From NCBI RefSeq assembly GCF_029223255.1, contig NZ_JARHUC010000008.1:248001-312000 (forward strand): 64,000 bases of DNA, in the 5' to 3' direction. Shown here piece by piece: positions 29,004-38,397 of this stretch. How positions within the stretch are numbered: position 1 is the stretch's first letter; the number at the start of each line of letters is the position of its first letter. The translations under genes were made by a program, and so were the position numbers. Under the pieces are notes generated by a model. The model was not told the DNA's origin. It worked only from the letters and a program-made list of their open reading frames with translations, and made no database searches. This DNA comes from Albimonas marina (lineage in GTDB: Bacteria; Pseudomonadota; Alphaproteobacteria; Rhodobacterales; Rhodobacteraceae).

Positions 29004-29133
29004 CGCGCCGACTCCCTGTCGCGTCCGCTTCCGCATGTCTTTACGCAGGCGGCAGTGTCGCCCGTCGCAGGCCCCGAGGCAAACGCCGCGAGGCCGGGCT
29101 GCTCGCCGTCCCCGACCCGACGCCCGCCGCGAA

Positions 29134-29204
29134 GGCCCGCGCCCCCGCCCCCGGCCCGCCGGGGAGGGCGGGCGGGAGGCGGGCCGGGGGCGGGGGCGCG
29201 GGCC
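29134..29204 (-). terminator. Strong hairpin downstream of hslU
   Basis: Perfect 27-bp inverted repeat (29134-29160 and 29178-29204) with a 17-nt loop, starting 38 nt after the hslU stop on the minus strand. It is almost pure GC and has no clear T-tract. Probably terminates hslVU transcripts or protects their 3' end. Confidence 0.65.
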
Positions 29205-29241
29205 GGGCGCAGCCTCGGTAGGCCCGCGCCGGCCGCCCGGA

Positions 29242-30543
29242 TCAGAGCACGTAGCGGCTCATGTCGGCGGAATGGGCCAGCGCGCCGACGCGGGCCTCGA
29301 CATAGGCGCGGTCGATGGTCACCGACTGGCCGCCGCGGTCGGGCGCCTCGTAGCTCAGCTCCTCGAAGACCCGCTCCAGCACCGTGTGCAGGCGGCGCGC
29401 GCCGATGTTCTCGACCGAGCGGTTCACCTCGGCCGCGAACTCCGCGATGGCGGCGACGCCGTCTTCGGCGAAGTCCACGCTCACCCCCTCGGTCTCCAGC
29501 AGGGCGGCGTACTGGCGGGTCAGGGCGTTGTCCGTCTCGGTCAGGATGCGCACGAAATCCGCCTCGGTCAGCGCCTTCAGCTCCACCCGGATCGGCAGGC
29601 GGCCCTGAAGCTCCGGCAGCAGGTCCGAGGGCTTGGAGACGTGGAAGGCGCCCGAGGCGATGAAGAGGACGTGGTCGGTCTTCACCGCGCCGTGCTTGGT
29701 GGTCACGGTCGTGCCCTCGATCAGGGGCAGCAGGTCGCGCTGCACGCCCTCGCGCGACACGTCGGCGCCCTTCGCGCCTTCGCGCGCGCAGACCTTGTCG
29801 ATCTCGTCGAGGAACACGATCCCCGACTGCTCCACCGCCTCGATCGCGTCGCGGGTCACCGTCTCCTGGTCGACGAGCTTGTCGGCCTCCTCGGCGATCA
29901 GCAGCTCGTAGCTGTCCTTCACCTTCACCTTGCGCTTGCGGGTGCGCCCGCCCAGCGCCTTGCCGAAGATCGAGCCGAGGTCCGCCATCTGCCCCGGCTG
30001 CTGGCCCGGCAGTTCGAAGGCTGCGAAGGGGTTGGAGGTGTCCTCGAGGTCGAGCTCGATCTCGGTGTCGTCCAGCTCCCCCGCGCGCAGCTTGCGGCGG
30101 AACATGTCGCGGGTGGAATCGCGGCTGCCCGAGCCGGTCAGCGCGTCCAGCACCCGCTCCTCGGCGGCGCCGTGGGCGCGGGCCTTCATCTCGTCGCGGC
30201 GACGCTCCTTGATCATCACGATGGCGGCTTCGACCAGGTCGCGGATGATCTGCTCGACGTCGCGGCCGACGTAGCCGACCTCGGTGAACTTGGTGGCCTC
30301 GACCTTGATGAAGGGCGCCTGCGCCAGCTTGGCGAGGCGGCGCGAGATCTCGGTCTTGCCGACGCCGGTCGGGCCGATCATCAGGATGTTCTTGGGCGTC
30401 ACCTCCTGCATCAGGTCGGCGTCGAGCTGCCGGCGCCGCCAGCGGGAGCGGAGCGCCACGGCGACGGCGCGCTTGGCCTCCTGCTGGCCGATGATGAAGC
30501 GGTCGAGCTCCGAGACGATCTCGCGGGGGGTCAGGTCGGTCAT
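29242..30543 (-). CDS. hslU: HslU, ATPase subunit of the HslUV protease
   Basis: 433-residue AAA+ unfoldase that feeds substrates to HslV. Walker A is GPTGVGKT at residues 57-64, Walker [11 protein letters not shown], sensor-2 region [11 protein letters not shown]. The I-domain lies between. The C-terminus ADMSRYVL is the tail that inserts into HslV. It is the third gene of an hslV - membrane protein - hslU run on the minus strand. Confidence 0.97.
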   Translation of the reverse strand: MTDLTPREIVSELDRFIIGQQEAKRAVAVALRSRWRRRQLDADLMQEVTPKNILMIGPTGVGKTEISRRLAKLAQAPFIKVEATKFTEVGYVGRDVEQIIRDLVEAAIVMIKERRRDEMKARAHGAAEERVLDALTGSGSRDSTRDMFRRKLRAGELDDTEIELDLEDTSNPFAAFELPGQQPGQMADLGSIFGKALGGRTRKRKVKVKDSYELLIAEEADKLVDQETVTRDAIEAVEQSGIVFLDEIDKVCAREGAKGADVSREGVQRDLLPLIEGTTVTTKHGAVKTDHVLFIASGAFHVSKPSDLLPELQGRLPIRVELKALTEADFVRILTETDNALTRQYAALLETEGVSVDFAEDGVAAIAEFAAEVNRSVENIGARRLHTVLERVFEELSYEAPDRGGQSVTIDRAYVEARVGALAHSADMSRYVL

Positions 30544-30600
30544 GGGGGTCTCCGTATCGCGCCGCGGGCCCTGGCAGGGCGCGCGCGTCCCAAAAGGATG

Positions 30601-31719
30601 TCAGGCGGGCGGGGCCCAGGGGGGCAGCCGGTCCTTGCCGGGGAAGTCGGGCAGCGCGCGCATCAGGCGGGTGCGAAGGCCCGTCCAGCCGGCGCCGAGG
30701 CCGATGACGATGGCGCCCAGCAGCATCAGCCCGCCGGCGGCGCCGAGCTCTGCCGCTTCGACCACGCCCCAGACCATCGAGGCGAGGTAGGCGGCCGCGG
30801 CCAGCAGCAGCGAGCGGCGGTCGAGCGCCAGCGCCAGCACCGCCAGCAGCGCCAGGAACAGCGCCATCAGCAGGCCGGAGATCGCGCCGGGATCGTTCAG
30901 CAGGCTGAGCGCCACGGTGTTGACGATGGCGGGCCCGGCCGCGAGGTGCAGCCAGAACCCGCAGGCCGAGAGCCGCGTGACCCGGTGCGGATCGCGCAGG
31001 TCGAAGCTGAGCGCCAGCGCGAAGCAGGCCAGCCCGAAGACCAGCGTGGCGATGGCGAAGATCGAGGTCGAGCCGAGGTCGAACAGCGCCGCCGGCCCGC
31101 CGCCCGCGATGATCGCCTGCACCGCCGCCTCGCCGTCGCCGGCGAGCGCGATCAGCAGCGTGGCGTAGGCCGCGAGCGCCGCCAGGAACAGCGCGAAGGG
31201 CAGCCGGAAGCGGGCGAAGAAGGCGAGCGCCGCCACCAGCGCCGCGCCGGTGACCGCGGCGAAGGCGGAGACGGCGGGCGTCTCGCCGTAGAGATCCGCC
31301 TGGGAGACGAAGAGCCCCGTCGCCGCCATCCCGGCCGAGACCGTGAAGCCGATCGCCAGCAGCAGGCTGGGCAGCGTCATGCGGCGGCGCAGGGTGAGGT
31401 ATTCGGCCAGCCCCCAGGCGCCGATCACGCCCATCAGGCCGGGCCCGAGCTCTCCGAACGCCAGGCCCAGCAGCCAGCCGCCCATGCCCAGGATCGCGAC
31501 GCCCGCGGCGACGAACACGTCGTTGAGGCCGCGGAACAGCTCGAACGGCTCGTCGCCCACGCGGGCGCGCAGGCCGCGGCGGGATTCGCCCAGGGCGGCC
31601 AGGCGCACGGCCTGACGCTCGTCGATCATCCCCGCGCCGACGGCGGCGCGAAGATCGGCGGCGTCGAGGATCGCGTCGGCGGGGGCGGCGTCCGAAGGGG
31701 CTTGGGGGGCCTCAGCCAT
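30601..31719 (-). CDS. Multi-pass membrane protein, DUF2157-like
   Basis: 372-residue protein with a soluble N-terminus (about 70 residues including [21 protein letters not shown], the pattern of DUF2157 proteins) followed by 9 to 10 hydrophobic helices. No catalytic motif is visible. It is inserted between hslV and hslU; its ATG overlaps the hslV stop by 8 nt, so it is translated with the protease genes. Function unknown. Confidence 0.75.
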   Translation of the reverse strand: MAEAPQAPSDAAPADAILDAADLRAAVGAGMIDERQAVRLAALGESRRGLRARVGDEPFELFRGLNDVFVAAGVAILGMGGWLLGLAFGELGPGLMGVIGAWGLAEYLTLRRRMTLPSLLLAIGFTVSAGMAATGLFVSQADLYGETPAVSAFAAVTGAALVAALAFFARFRLPFALFLAALAAYATLLIALAGDGEAAVQAIIAGGGPAALFDLGSTSIFAIATLVFGLACFALALSFDLRDPHRVTRLSACGFWLHLAAGPAIVNTVALSLLNDPGAISGLLMALFLALLAVLALALDRRSLLLAAAAYLASMVWGVVEAAELGAAGGLMLLGAIVIGLGAGWTGLRTRLMRALPDFPGKDRLPPWAPPA

Positions 31720-32269
31720 CGAGGGTTTCGACCGTCAGCTTGCCGTTGGTGAACACGCAGATGTCGGCGGCGATGGCCATGGCCTTGCGGGCGATGGTCT
31801 CGGCGTCGAGCTCGGTCTCCATCAGGCCCCGCGCCGCGGCCATGGCGAAGTTGCCGCCGGAGCCGATGGCGGCGACGTCGTGCTCGGGCTCCAGCACGTC
31901 GCCGGCGCCGGTGATCACGAACAGCTGGGCGCCGTCGGTGACGATCAGCATCGCCTCGAGGTTGCGAAGATACTTGTCGGTCCGCCAGTCCTTGGCGAGG
32001 TCGACGCAGGCGCGCATAAGCTGGCCCGGCTGCGCCTCGAGCTTGCTCTCGAGCCGCTCGAGCAGGGTGAAGGCGTCGGCGGTGGAGCCGGCGAAGCCCA
32101 CCACCACCGGCGCGCCGCCGGGCGAGAGCCGGCGCACCTTGCGCGCGGTGCCCTTGATGACGGTGTTGCCGAGCGAGACCTGTCCGTCGCCCGCGACCAC
32201 CACCTTGCCGCCGCGCCGGACCGCGAGAATGGTGGTGCCGTGCCAGCCGGGGAAGTCGTCTGCGCTCAT
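31712..32269 (-). CDS. hslV: HslV, peptidase subunit of the HslUV protease
   Basis: 185-residue threonine protease of the proteasome-beta fold. The catalytic residue is T12: an 11-residue propeptide ending PGWHG precedes [19 protein letters not shown]. In alphaproteobacteria HslV often carries this extension, whereas in E. coli the Thr follows Met directly. [14 protein letters not shown] is the other conserved segment. Start 32269 is the first ATG giving this N-terminus; the much longer frame upstream is shadow. Confidence 0.95.
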   Translation of the reverse strand: MSADDFPGWHGTTILAVRRGGKVVVAGDGQVSLGNTVIKGTARKVRRLSPGGAPVVVGFAGSTADAFTLLERLESKLEAQPGQLMRACVDLAKDWRTDKYLRNLEAMLIVTDGAQLFVITGAGDVLEPEHDVAAIGSGGNFAMAAARGLMETELDAETIARKAMAIAADICVFTNGKLTVETLDG

Positions 32270-32332
32270 GGGGCCTCTGCGTGCTCTGCGCCCCGGGCGC
32301 GGGGGCCTGGGGCTGGATCGGGTTCGTGCGGC

Positions 32333-32361
32333 CATATAGGCGGCGGGGCGGGGGGACGCCA
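32333..32361 (-). promoter_or_regulatory. Weak candidate promoter for hslV
   Basis: On the minus strand TATATG (32333-32338) is the only AT-rich hexamer upstream of hslV and could be a -10. The matching -35 (GTGGCG) is poor. Confidence 0.3.
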
Positions 32362-32455
32362 CCCGAGTTGACGCAAGGGTCGCGACCGTGGGGCGCCGCG
32401 CGCCCTGCCCCGCCGGCCCTGCGCGGCGGCCCGCCGGGCGCGTCGTCCGGGGCTC

Positions 32456-32484
32456 TTTCCGCCGGCCCCGGGCGCCGCTATACC
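32456..32484 (+). promoter_or_regulatory. Candidate promoter for hisB-hisH
   Basis: TTTCCG at 32456-32461 and TATACC at 32479-32484 with a 17-bp spacer, about 30 nt before the hisB ATG. The same pattern (TTTCSG then TATASS) precedes hisF, and a similar one precedes tRNA-Arg. Confidence 0.55.
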
Positions 32485-32515
32485 CCTGCGGTCCGCAAGA
32501 TCCGGGGGAAATCCC

Positions 32516-33103
32516 ATGCGCACCGCCAGCCTGACGCGCAAGACCAACGAGACCGACATCTCGGTCGAGCTGAACCTGGACGGGACCGGGGCGCACGACT
32601 GCGCCACCGGCGTCGGGTTCTTCGATCACATGATCGACCAGCTCGCGCGCCACTCGCTGATCGACATGACGGTGCGCTGCACGGGCGACCGGCACATCGA
32701 CGACCACCACTCGGTCGAGGACGTGGGCATCGCGCTGGGCCAGGCGCTGGCCCAGGCCGTGGGCGACAAGCGCGGGATCCGGCGCTACGGCGCGTGCCTG
32801 CTGCCGATGGACGAATCTTTGGTTCGCGCGGCGCTCGACCTGTCGGGCCGGCCCTTCCTGGTGTGGAAGGTCGAGTTCCCGACCGAGAAGATCGGGACCT
32901 TCGACACCGAACTGGTGCGCGAGTTCTTCACCGCCTTCGCCATGAACGCGCGGATGACGCTGAACGTCGCCCTGCTGGACGGGGCGAACAGCCACCACAT
33001 CGCCGAGTCCATCTTCAAGGCCGTCGCCCGCGCCCTGCGCGAGGCGGTCGAGGAGGATCCGCGCCAGAAGGGCGCGCTGCCGAGCACGAAGGGCGCGCTA
33101 TGA
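32516..33103 (+). CDS. hisB: Imidazoleglycerol-phosphate dehydratase
   Basis: 195-residue enzyme of step 6 in histidine synthesis, dehydrating imidazole glycerol phosphate with two Mn ions. The metal motifs [10 protein letters not shown] and SHHIAES are present in the expected order, as is [12 protein letters not shown]. It is the stand-alone IGPD form, without the phosphatase domain of enteric HisB. Its stop overlaps the hisH start by 4 nt. Confidence 0.97.
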   Translation: MRTASLTRKTNETDISVELNLDGTGAHDCATGVGFFDHMIDQLARHSLIDMTVRCTGDRHIDDHHSVEDVGIALGQALAQAVGDKRGIRRYGACLLPMDESLVRAALDLSGRPFLVWKVEFPTEKIGTFDTELVREFFTAFAMNARMTLNVALLDGANSHHIAESIFKAVARALREAVEEDPRQKGALPSTKGAL

Positions 33104-33750
33104 CCACTGCCGCAGGAACCGCGATCGTCGACTACGGCTCGGGCAACCTGCACTCGGCCGCCAAGTCCTTCGAGCGGATGAGCCGCGAGAGCGGCGCGGG
33201 CGGCCCGATCCTGGTCACCGACGACGCCGAGGCCGTGCGCCGGGCCGAGCGCATCGTGCTGCCGGGCGTGGGCGCCTTCGGCGACTGCGCCGCGGGCCTG
33301 CGCGCGGTGCCCGGCATGTGGGAGACGATCGAGGAGCGCGTCGCCGCAGGCACGCCGTTCCTGGGCATCTGCGTCGGCCAGCAGCTGATGGCCGACCGCG
33401 GGCTGGAGTTCGGCGCCCACTCGGGCTTCGGCTGGATCGGCGGGGACGTGGCGGCGATCGAGATCGACGATCCGTCGCTGAAGATCCCCCACATGGGCTG
33501 GAACGAGCTGGTCATCGACCGCCCCCACCCCCTGCTGGAGGGGATCGCGGACGGCGACCACGCCTATTTCGTGCACTCCTTCCACCTCACGCCGCAGGAC
33601 CCCGAGGCGCTCTGCGCCCACGTCATGCACGGCGGCAAGGTCACCGCGATGGTGGCGCGCGACAACATGGCGGGCACCCAGTTCCACCCGGAGAAGAGCC
33701 AGGCCACGGGGCTGCGCCTGATCGCCAACTTCCTCGCCTGGAAGCCCTGA
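33100..33750 (+). CDS. hisH: Imidazole glycerol phosphate synthase, glutaminase subunit
   Basis: 216-residue class I glutamine amidotransferase that passes ammonia to HisF. The catalytic triad is C91 (LGICVGQQ), H196 and E198 (FHPEKS). [10 protein letters not shown] is the typical N-terminus. It is translationally coupled to hisB. A large inverted repeat then separates it from hisA. Confidence 0.97.
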   Translation: MTTAAGTAIVDYGSGNLHSAAKSFERMSRESGAGGPILVTDDAEAVRRAERIVLPGVGAFGDCAAGLRAVPGMWETIEERVAAGTPFLGICVGQQLMADRGLEFGAHSGFGWIGGDVAAIEIDDPSLKIPHMGWNELVIDRPHPLLEGIADGDHAYFVHSFHLTPQDPEALCAHVMHGGKVTAMVARDNMAGTQFHPEKSQATGLRLIANFLAWKP

Positions 33751-34175
33751 GCAGGGGGCGGAGGCGCCGCGTCGGGCGTCGCGCACGGGGCGATCTCCTG
33801 CCCGCGGCGCGGAGCGGGGGTGGCGCTTGGGGGACCGGGAGACTGGGGCGGGCGTGGCGTTCGAGACGCGCAGGCGCTCCTGACTCACCCAAGAACAAAG
33901 CGCCCGCGCCTGGTCTCCGGATCCGTCTCTCGCTGAAGATGCCTGAGCGACTCGGCCCCCGGGGTCAAGGACAAGCCCCGCTTCGCGGGGTCGCTGCGCG
34001 ATCCTTGACCCCGGGGGCCGAGTCGCTCTTCACGGCATCAGCGAGAGACGGCTCCGGAGAACAGGCGCTCCCGAAGGGGCGGCGCGGCTTGCGTTCGGGG
34101 GCGGACCGGTCCAAATCTCCGCCGCCCCGCCCTGCCCGCTGACTTGTCCGCCTGCTGACTTCGGAGACCGGCGCC
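33751..34175. other. Long gap inside the his cluster
   Basis: 425 bases between hisH and hisA, unusual inside an otherwise compact cluster. It is dominated by the 163-bp inverted repeat at 33906-34068. No open frame in it has matching codon bias or family resemblance. I see no clear promoter for hisA in the last 100 bases. Confidence 0.6.
33906..34068. repeat. 163-bp imperfect inverted repeat with 27-bp perfect core
   Basis: Arms 33906-33971 and 34002-34068 can pair along nearly all their length. The inner 27 bp (33945-33971 with 34002-34028) are perfect. The outer 30 bp have about two mismatches, with an asymmetric patch of 8 to 9 nt between. The 30-nt loop itself holds a CCCCG/CGGGG mini-hairpin. 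It could be a MITE-like element, a palindromic intergenic repeat or a very strong terminator. No other copy is in the window. Confidence 0.9.
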
Positions 34176-34898
34176 ATGATCCTCTACCCCGCCATCGACC
34201 TGAAGGAAGGCCGTTGCGTGCGCCTGCTGCGCGGCGAGATGGAGAGCGCGACCGTCTTCAACGACGATCCCGGCGCCCAGGCGCGCGCCTTTCAGGACGC
34301 GGGCTGCGCATGGCTGCACATCGTCGACCTCGACGGCGCCTTCGCCGGGCGCCCGGCCAACGCGGCGGCGGTGGAGCAGATCCTCTCGGCCATCACCATC
34401 CCCGCGCAGCTCGGCGGCGGCATCCGCGACATGGCCCAGGTCGAGGCCTGGCTGACCCGCGGCGTCGCCCGCGTGATCCTGGGCACCGCCGCGGTGCGCG
34501 ACCCGGAGTTCGTGAAGGCCGCAGCCAAGGCCTTCCCCGGCCAGGTCGCGGTGGGCATCGACGCCCGCGACGGCATGGCCGCGGTCGAGGGCTGGGCCGA
34601 GACCACCGACATCTCGGCCGTCGACCTCGCCCGCCGGTTCGAGGACGCGGGCGTCGCCGCGATCATCCACACCGACATCGACCGCGACGGCGCCATGCAG
34701 GGGCCCAACATCGCGGCCTCGGCCGAGCTCGCCCACGCCGTCGCGATCCCGATCATCGTTTCGGGCGGCGTCTCCTCGATGGACGACATCCGCGCGGCCA
34801 AGGCCTGCGGCGCGCCGCTGGACGGGGTGATCTCGGGCCGCGCGCTCTACGACGGGCGCCTGGATCCGGCGGAGGCGGCGGCCGTCCTCGCCGCCTGA
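34176..34898 (+). CDS. hisA: ProFAR isomerase (phosphoribosylformimino-AICAR-phosphate isomerase)
   Basis: 240-residue TIM barrel of histidine synthesis step 4. The acid-base pair is D8 (YPAIDLKEG) and D129 (VGIDARDG). Phosphate loops LGGGIRD and SGGVSSMDD are in place, as is [14 protein letters not shown]. Start MILYPAIDL is canonical. Confidence 0.97.
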   Translation: MILYPAIDLKEGRCVRLLRGEMESATVFNDDPGAQARAFQDAGCAWLHIVDLDGAFAGRPANAAAVEQILSAITIPAQLGGGIRDMAQVEAWLTRGVARVILGTAAVRDPEFVKAAAKAFPGQVAVGIDARDGMAAVEGWAETTDISAVDLARRFEDAGVAAIIHTDIDRDGAMQGPNIAASAELAHAVAIPIIVSGGVSSMDDIRAAKACGAPLDGVISGRALYDGRLDPAEAAAVLAA

Positions 34899-35081
34899 GC
34901 GGCCGCTCGCGCCGGGGGTCCGACGAGGCCGGCGCCGGGCGCGCGCAGAAATCCGTGGAAGACGGTTTCACGCTGTGACAAATTTCGCGGCGGGGTGGGA
35001 TGCCGCGAGGCGGCCGCGACGGCGGCGATGCGATTCGGCACGACGGCCCCGTCGATTGTCGCTTTCGCAACAGGACCAGCG

Positions 35082-35717
35082 ATGCATTGGTTGAGGACGG
35101 CGGCCTTCGCGGCCGCCTTTTGCACGGCGGGCGCGGCCCCTGCCGCAGCCAGCGTGGTGTTCGACTACGTCGGGCCCACGACCTACGACTCGGGCGGCTA
35201 CGGAACCTACGCCTGGCCCATCACCGGCTACGTCGCCTTCTCGGAGGCGAGCTTCGCCCCCGGCGCGACGCTGACCGCGGCGGATCTGGACGACCTGTCC
35301 TTCACCATCCCCTGGAGCGTCGTCGAGCTGACCTTCGTCCTCGCCGAGCTCAGCTACCTCTACGCCGAGTTCGTGGTGAACGCGACGGGCGACGGCTTCA
35401 CCGGCGTCGTGCTGGGCATGGAGCAGGAGATCTTCGCCGGCGGCGATCCGGCGGGGCCGGAGACGCTGCTGCTGTGGGATCAGACCGGCAACGCGCTCGG
35501 GGTGAACGACCAGCAGCCGAACGCGTTCCCCTTCACCACCTACTACAGCGGCGGCGTGTCGAGCGAGCTGGGGACCCTGACCCTGCGCGCCGCCGCCGTG
35601 CCCACGCCCGCGGCCCTGCCGCTGCTGGGCGCCGGAATGCTGGCGCTGGGCCTCGCCGCGCGTCGGCGCGGCCGGGGGAGGCGCGCCCCGCCGCCGCCCG
35701 TCGCGGCGACGGCCTGA
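35082..35717 (+). CDS. VPLPA-CTERM-type exported protein
   Basis: 211-residue exported protein of unknown function. A Sec signal peptide (MHWLRTAAF, hydrophobic core, cleavage near PAAAS) is followed by a beta-rich domain with Tyr/Gly-rich stretches (GPTTYDSGGYGTYAW). The C-terminus carries a sorting signal: VPTPAALPLLGAGMLALGLAA then an Arg-rich tail, the VPLPA/PEP-CTERM pattern processed by exosortase. Start 35082 has AGGA upstream; the earlier in-frame ATGs would bury the signal peptide. Its place between hisA and hisF is odd: such proteins belong to the cell surface or biofilm matrix. The exosortase gene is not in the window. Confidence 0.8.
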   Translation: MHWLRTAAFAAAFCTAGAAPAAASVVFDYVGPTTYDSGGYGTYAWPITGYVAFSEASFAPGATLTAADLDDLSFTIPWSVVELTFVLAELSYLYAEFVVNATGDGFTGVVLGMEQEIFAGGDPAGPETLLLWDQTGNALGVNDQQPNAFPFTTYYSGGVSSELGTLTLRAAAVPTPAALPLLGAGMLALGLAARRRGRGRRAPPPPVAATA

Positions 35718-35825
35718 GACAGGCGTCAGGCCCCGTCCCGGCCGTGGCGTCGGGGCGGGGCCCGGGGTCTGGGTCGGCCCTGCGCCCCCGCCTGCGCGGG
35801 CCGCGCGCCGCGGCCGCCCGCCCTC

Positions 35826-35855
35826 TTTCGGTCCCCCCGCGGGCCGGGCTATAGG
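35826..35855 (+). promoter_or_regulatory. Candidate promoter for hisF-hisE
   Basis: TTTCGG at 35826-35831 and TATAGG at 35850-35855 with an 18-bp spacer, about 33 nt before the hisF ATG. It resembles the box upstream of hisB. Confidence 0.5.
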
Positions 35856-35887
35856 GAGGCGCGCCGCCGCCCGCCCGGAGACCTTCC

Positions 35888-36646
35888 ATGCTCAAGACCC
35901 GCGTGATCCCCTGCCTCGACGTCGCCGGCGGCCGGGTGGTGAAGGGCGTGAACTTCGTCGACCTGGTGGACGCCGGCGACCCGGTGGAGGCCGCGCGCGC
36001 CTACGACGCCGCGGGCGCCGACGAGCTCTGCTTCCTCGACATCACCGCGAGCCACGAGAACCGGGGCACCATCCTCGACATCGCCGCGCGCACGGCCGAG
36101 CAGTGCTTCATGCCGCTGACCATCGGCGGCGGCGTGCGCACGGTCGAGGACGTGCGCAACCTGCTGCTGGCCGGCGCCGACAAGGTCAGCTTCAACACGG
36201 CCGCCGTGAACACCCCCGACGTGATCGACGCGGCCGCCGAGAAGTTCGGCGCCCAGTGCATCACGGTGGCCATCGACGCCAAGACCGTCGAGCCCGGCCG
36301 CTGGGAAATTTTTACGCATGGCGGCCGCACCCGCACCGGCATCGACGCCGTCGAGTTCGCCTTGCAGATGGAGCGGCGCGGCGCGGGAGAGATCCTGCTG
36401 ACCTCGATGGACCGCGACGGCACGCGCGCGGGCTACAACCTGCCGCTGACCCGCGCGGTGGCGGACGCCGTCTCGATCCCGGTGATCGCCTCGGGGGGCG
36501 TCGGCTCGCTCGAGCACCTGGTCGAGGGGGTGACCGAGGGCCATGCCTCGGCGGTGCTCGCCGCCTCGATCTTCCACTTCGGCCACCACACGATCGGGGA
36601 GGCGAAGGCCGCGATGGCCGCCGCCGGCATCCCCGTGCGGTTGTGA
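35888..36646 (+). CDS. hisF: Imidazole glycerol phosphate synthase, cyclase subunit
   Basis: 252-residue TIM barrel that joins ammonia from HisH to PRFAR, giving IGP and AICAR. Catalytic D11 (IPCLDVAGG) and D130 (VAIDAKT) are present. The phosphate loops IGGGVRT and SGGVGS and the conserved TSMDRDGTR are intact. It lies 63 nt before hisE. Confidence 0.97.
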   Translation: MLKTRVIPCLDVAGGRVVKGVNFVDLVDAGDPVEAARAYDAAGADELCFLDITASHENRGTILDIAARTAEQCFMPLTIGGGVRTVEDVRNLLLAGADKVSFNTAAVNTPDVIDAAAEKFGAQCITVAIDAKTVEPGRWEIFTHGGRTRTGIDAVEFALQMERRGAGEILLTSMDRDGTRAGYNLPLTRAVADAVSIPVIASGGVGSLEHLVEGVTEGHASAVLAASIFHFGHHTIGEAKAAMAAAGIPVRL

Positions 36647-36708
36647 GCCGCCCTCCCGATCCGGACCGACCCGCCGCCGCCCCTTCCCTGCGTCGACAGG
36701 AGCCCCCG

Positions 36709-37062
36709 ATGCCCAAGGCCCCCCAGCCCTCCGCCGCGCTCGACCTCTCGGTTCTGGCGCGTCTCGACGCGGTGATCCGCTCGCGCAAGGGCGCCGATCC
36801 CGCCAGCAGCCACACGGCGAAGCTGTTCTCGAAGGGGCCGCGCAAGTGCGCCCAGAAGTTCGGGGAGGAGGCGGTCGAGGCGGTGATCGCCGCCGCCGCC
36901 AACGACCGCGCCGAGCTGAAGGCGGAGGCGGCCGACACGCTCTACCACCTGCTGGTCATGCTGGCCGCGCGCGACGTCTCGCTGGCCGACGTGCTGGCAG
37001 AGCTGCAGCGGCGCGAGGGCGTCTCGGGCGTGGCCGAGAAGGCCGCCCGTCCGAAGGACTGA
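36709..37062 (+). CDS. hisE: Phosphoribosyl-ATP pyrophosphatase
   Basis: 117-residue all-helical MazG-fold enzyme of histidine synthesis step 2. It shows KLFSKGPRKCAQKFGEEAVE and the metal motif EAADTLYHLLVML. The ATG at 36709 has an AGGAG site 5 nt upstream and yields the normal family length; earlier in-frame starts read through hisF. It ends the his run just before tRNA-Arg. Confidence 0.95.
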   Translation: MPKAPQPSAALDLSVLARLDAVIRSRKGADPASSHTAKLFSKGPRKCAQKFGEEAVEAVIAAAANDRAELKAEAADTLYHLLVMLAARDVSLADVLAELQRREGVSGVAEKAARPKD

Positions 37063-37091
37063 AAACGCCCGCGGCCCCCTTCGATCCTGCG

Positions 37092-37120
37092 TTGCACCGC
37101 CCCGCGGCGCCCGCTATACA
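37092..37120 (+). promoter_or_regulatory. Promoter of tRNA-Arg
   Basis: TTGCAC at 37092-37097 and TATACA at 37115-37120 with an exact 17-bp spacer, placing the start of transcription about 5 nt before the mature tRNA. Confidence 0.75.
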
Positions 37121-37131
37121 CCGCCCTCGAC

Positions 37132-37208
<77 letters not shown>

Positions 37209-37487
37209 TTTCTCCCAGATGACCGCCCCGCCCCGAGCTGCAATGAAACCGCACGGTTTCGCGGCTCTGAATCGCCGTGCCCGGCGCGGTCGGGGGAGAC
37301 CGGTGCGCATGTGCCGCGCGCGCGCTCTGGAGCATCTAGATCCACGTCGGAGGGGCTGCCGGAGGCTCGCGCCGGCCCTCGCCCCTTGCGTCCCGCACGC
37401 GTCGCCGGGCCTTGATGCGCATGGCGCGCCCGGTCAGGGTGGCCCTCGACAGCCGGCGCGGAGACCGGCCGGAGGAGGAGACCCCCC

Positions 37488-38381
37488 ATGACCCAGACCC
37501 TGAGCAACCCCTCCTGGCGGCGGCCCGAGGCGATCGTGGACGGCGCGGGACTGCAGGCGCGGCTCGGCGATCCGGACCTGCGGATCTACGACTGCACCGT
37601 CTACCTGCGCTACGAGGTCGGCACCGGTCGGCCCTACCGGGTCGAGAGCGGGCGGGCGGACTGGGAGGCAGGCCACATCCCCGGCGCGCGGTTCCTCGAC
37701 CTGCAGGAGGAGCTGTCGCAGGACGATGCGCCGACGCGCTTCATGCGCCGCTCGGCCCAGGCCACGGCGGACGCCTTCGCCAGGGTGGGCGTGGGCGAGG
37801 GGACGCGGGTCGTCCTCTATTCCCGCGGCACGCCGCAGTGGGCGACGCGGGTCTGGTGGATGCTGCGCTGGATCGGCTTCGACGACGCGGCCATCCTCGA
37901 CGGCGGGTTCGACCTGTGGGAGGCCGAGGGGCGGCCGGTCTCGACCGAGCCGGTCGACTATCCCGAGGGCCGACTGGTCGCGAAGGAGCGGCCGGGCCTG
38001 TTCGTGGGCAAGGAGGAGATGCTGGCCGCGATCGGGGACGGGGCCGTGTGCTCGCTGAACGCGCTGAGCCCGGACCTGCACTCGGGCGAAAACGCGCGCT
38101 ACGGGCGGCCGGGGCGGATCCCGGGGTCGACGAACGTGCCGGCGGGCTCGCTGGTGGATCCGCAGACGAAGCGGCTGGTCTCGCCCCGGGCGGCGGCGGA
38201 GGCCTTCGCGGCGGCCGGGGCGACGCCGGAGAAGCGGGTGCTGAACTACTGCGGCGGCGGCATCGCGGCGACGCTGGACGCGTTCCTCCAGCACCAGCTG
38301 GGATACGAGGACGTGGCGGTCTACGACGCCTCGATGTCCGAATGGGCGAAGGACGAGCGGCTGCCGATCGAGGTGGGCTGA
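37488..38381 (+). CDS. Sulfurtransferase, two rhodanese domains
   Basis: 297-residue thiosulfate/3-mercaptopyruvate sulfurtransferase type protein. The N-terminal rhodanese domain is inactive (no Cys at the loop), the C-terminal one has C255 in NYCGGGIAAT. The loop CGGGIAA differs from the CGSGVTA of mercaptopyruvate enzymes and the CRKGVTA of thiosulfate enzymes, so the sulfur donor is uncertain. A GGAGGAG site precedes the ATG. It converges with the GFA-family gene, 16 nt apart. Confidence 0.88.
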   Translation: MTQTLSNPSWRRPEAIVDGAGLQARLGDPDLRIYDCTVYLRYEVGTGRPYRVESGRADWEAGHIPGARFLDLQEELSQDDAPTRFMRRSAQATADAFARVGVGEGTRVVLYSRGTPQWATRVWWMLRWIGFDDAAILDGGFDLWEAEGRPVSTEPVDYPEGRLVAKERPGLFVGKEEMLAAIGDGAVCSLNALSPDLHSGENARYGRPGRIPGSTNVPAGSLVDPQTKRLVSPRAAAEAFAAAGATPEKRVLNYCGGGIAATLDAFLQHQLGYEDVAVYDASMSEWAKDERLPIEVG

Positions 38382-38397
38382 GGGCGCGCGCGGCGCC

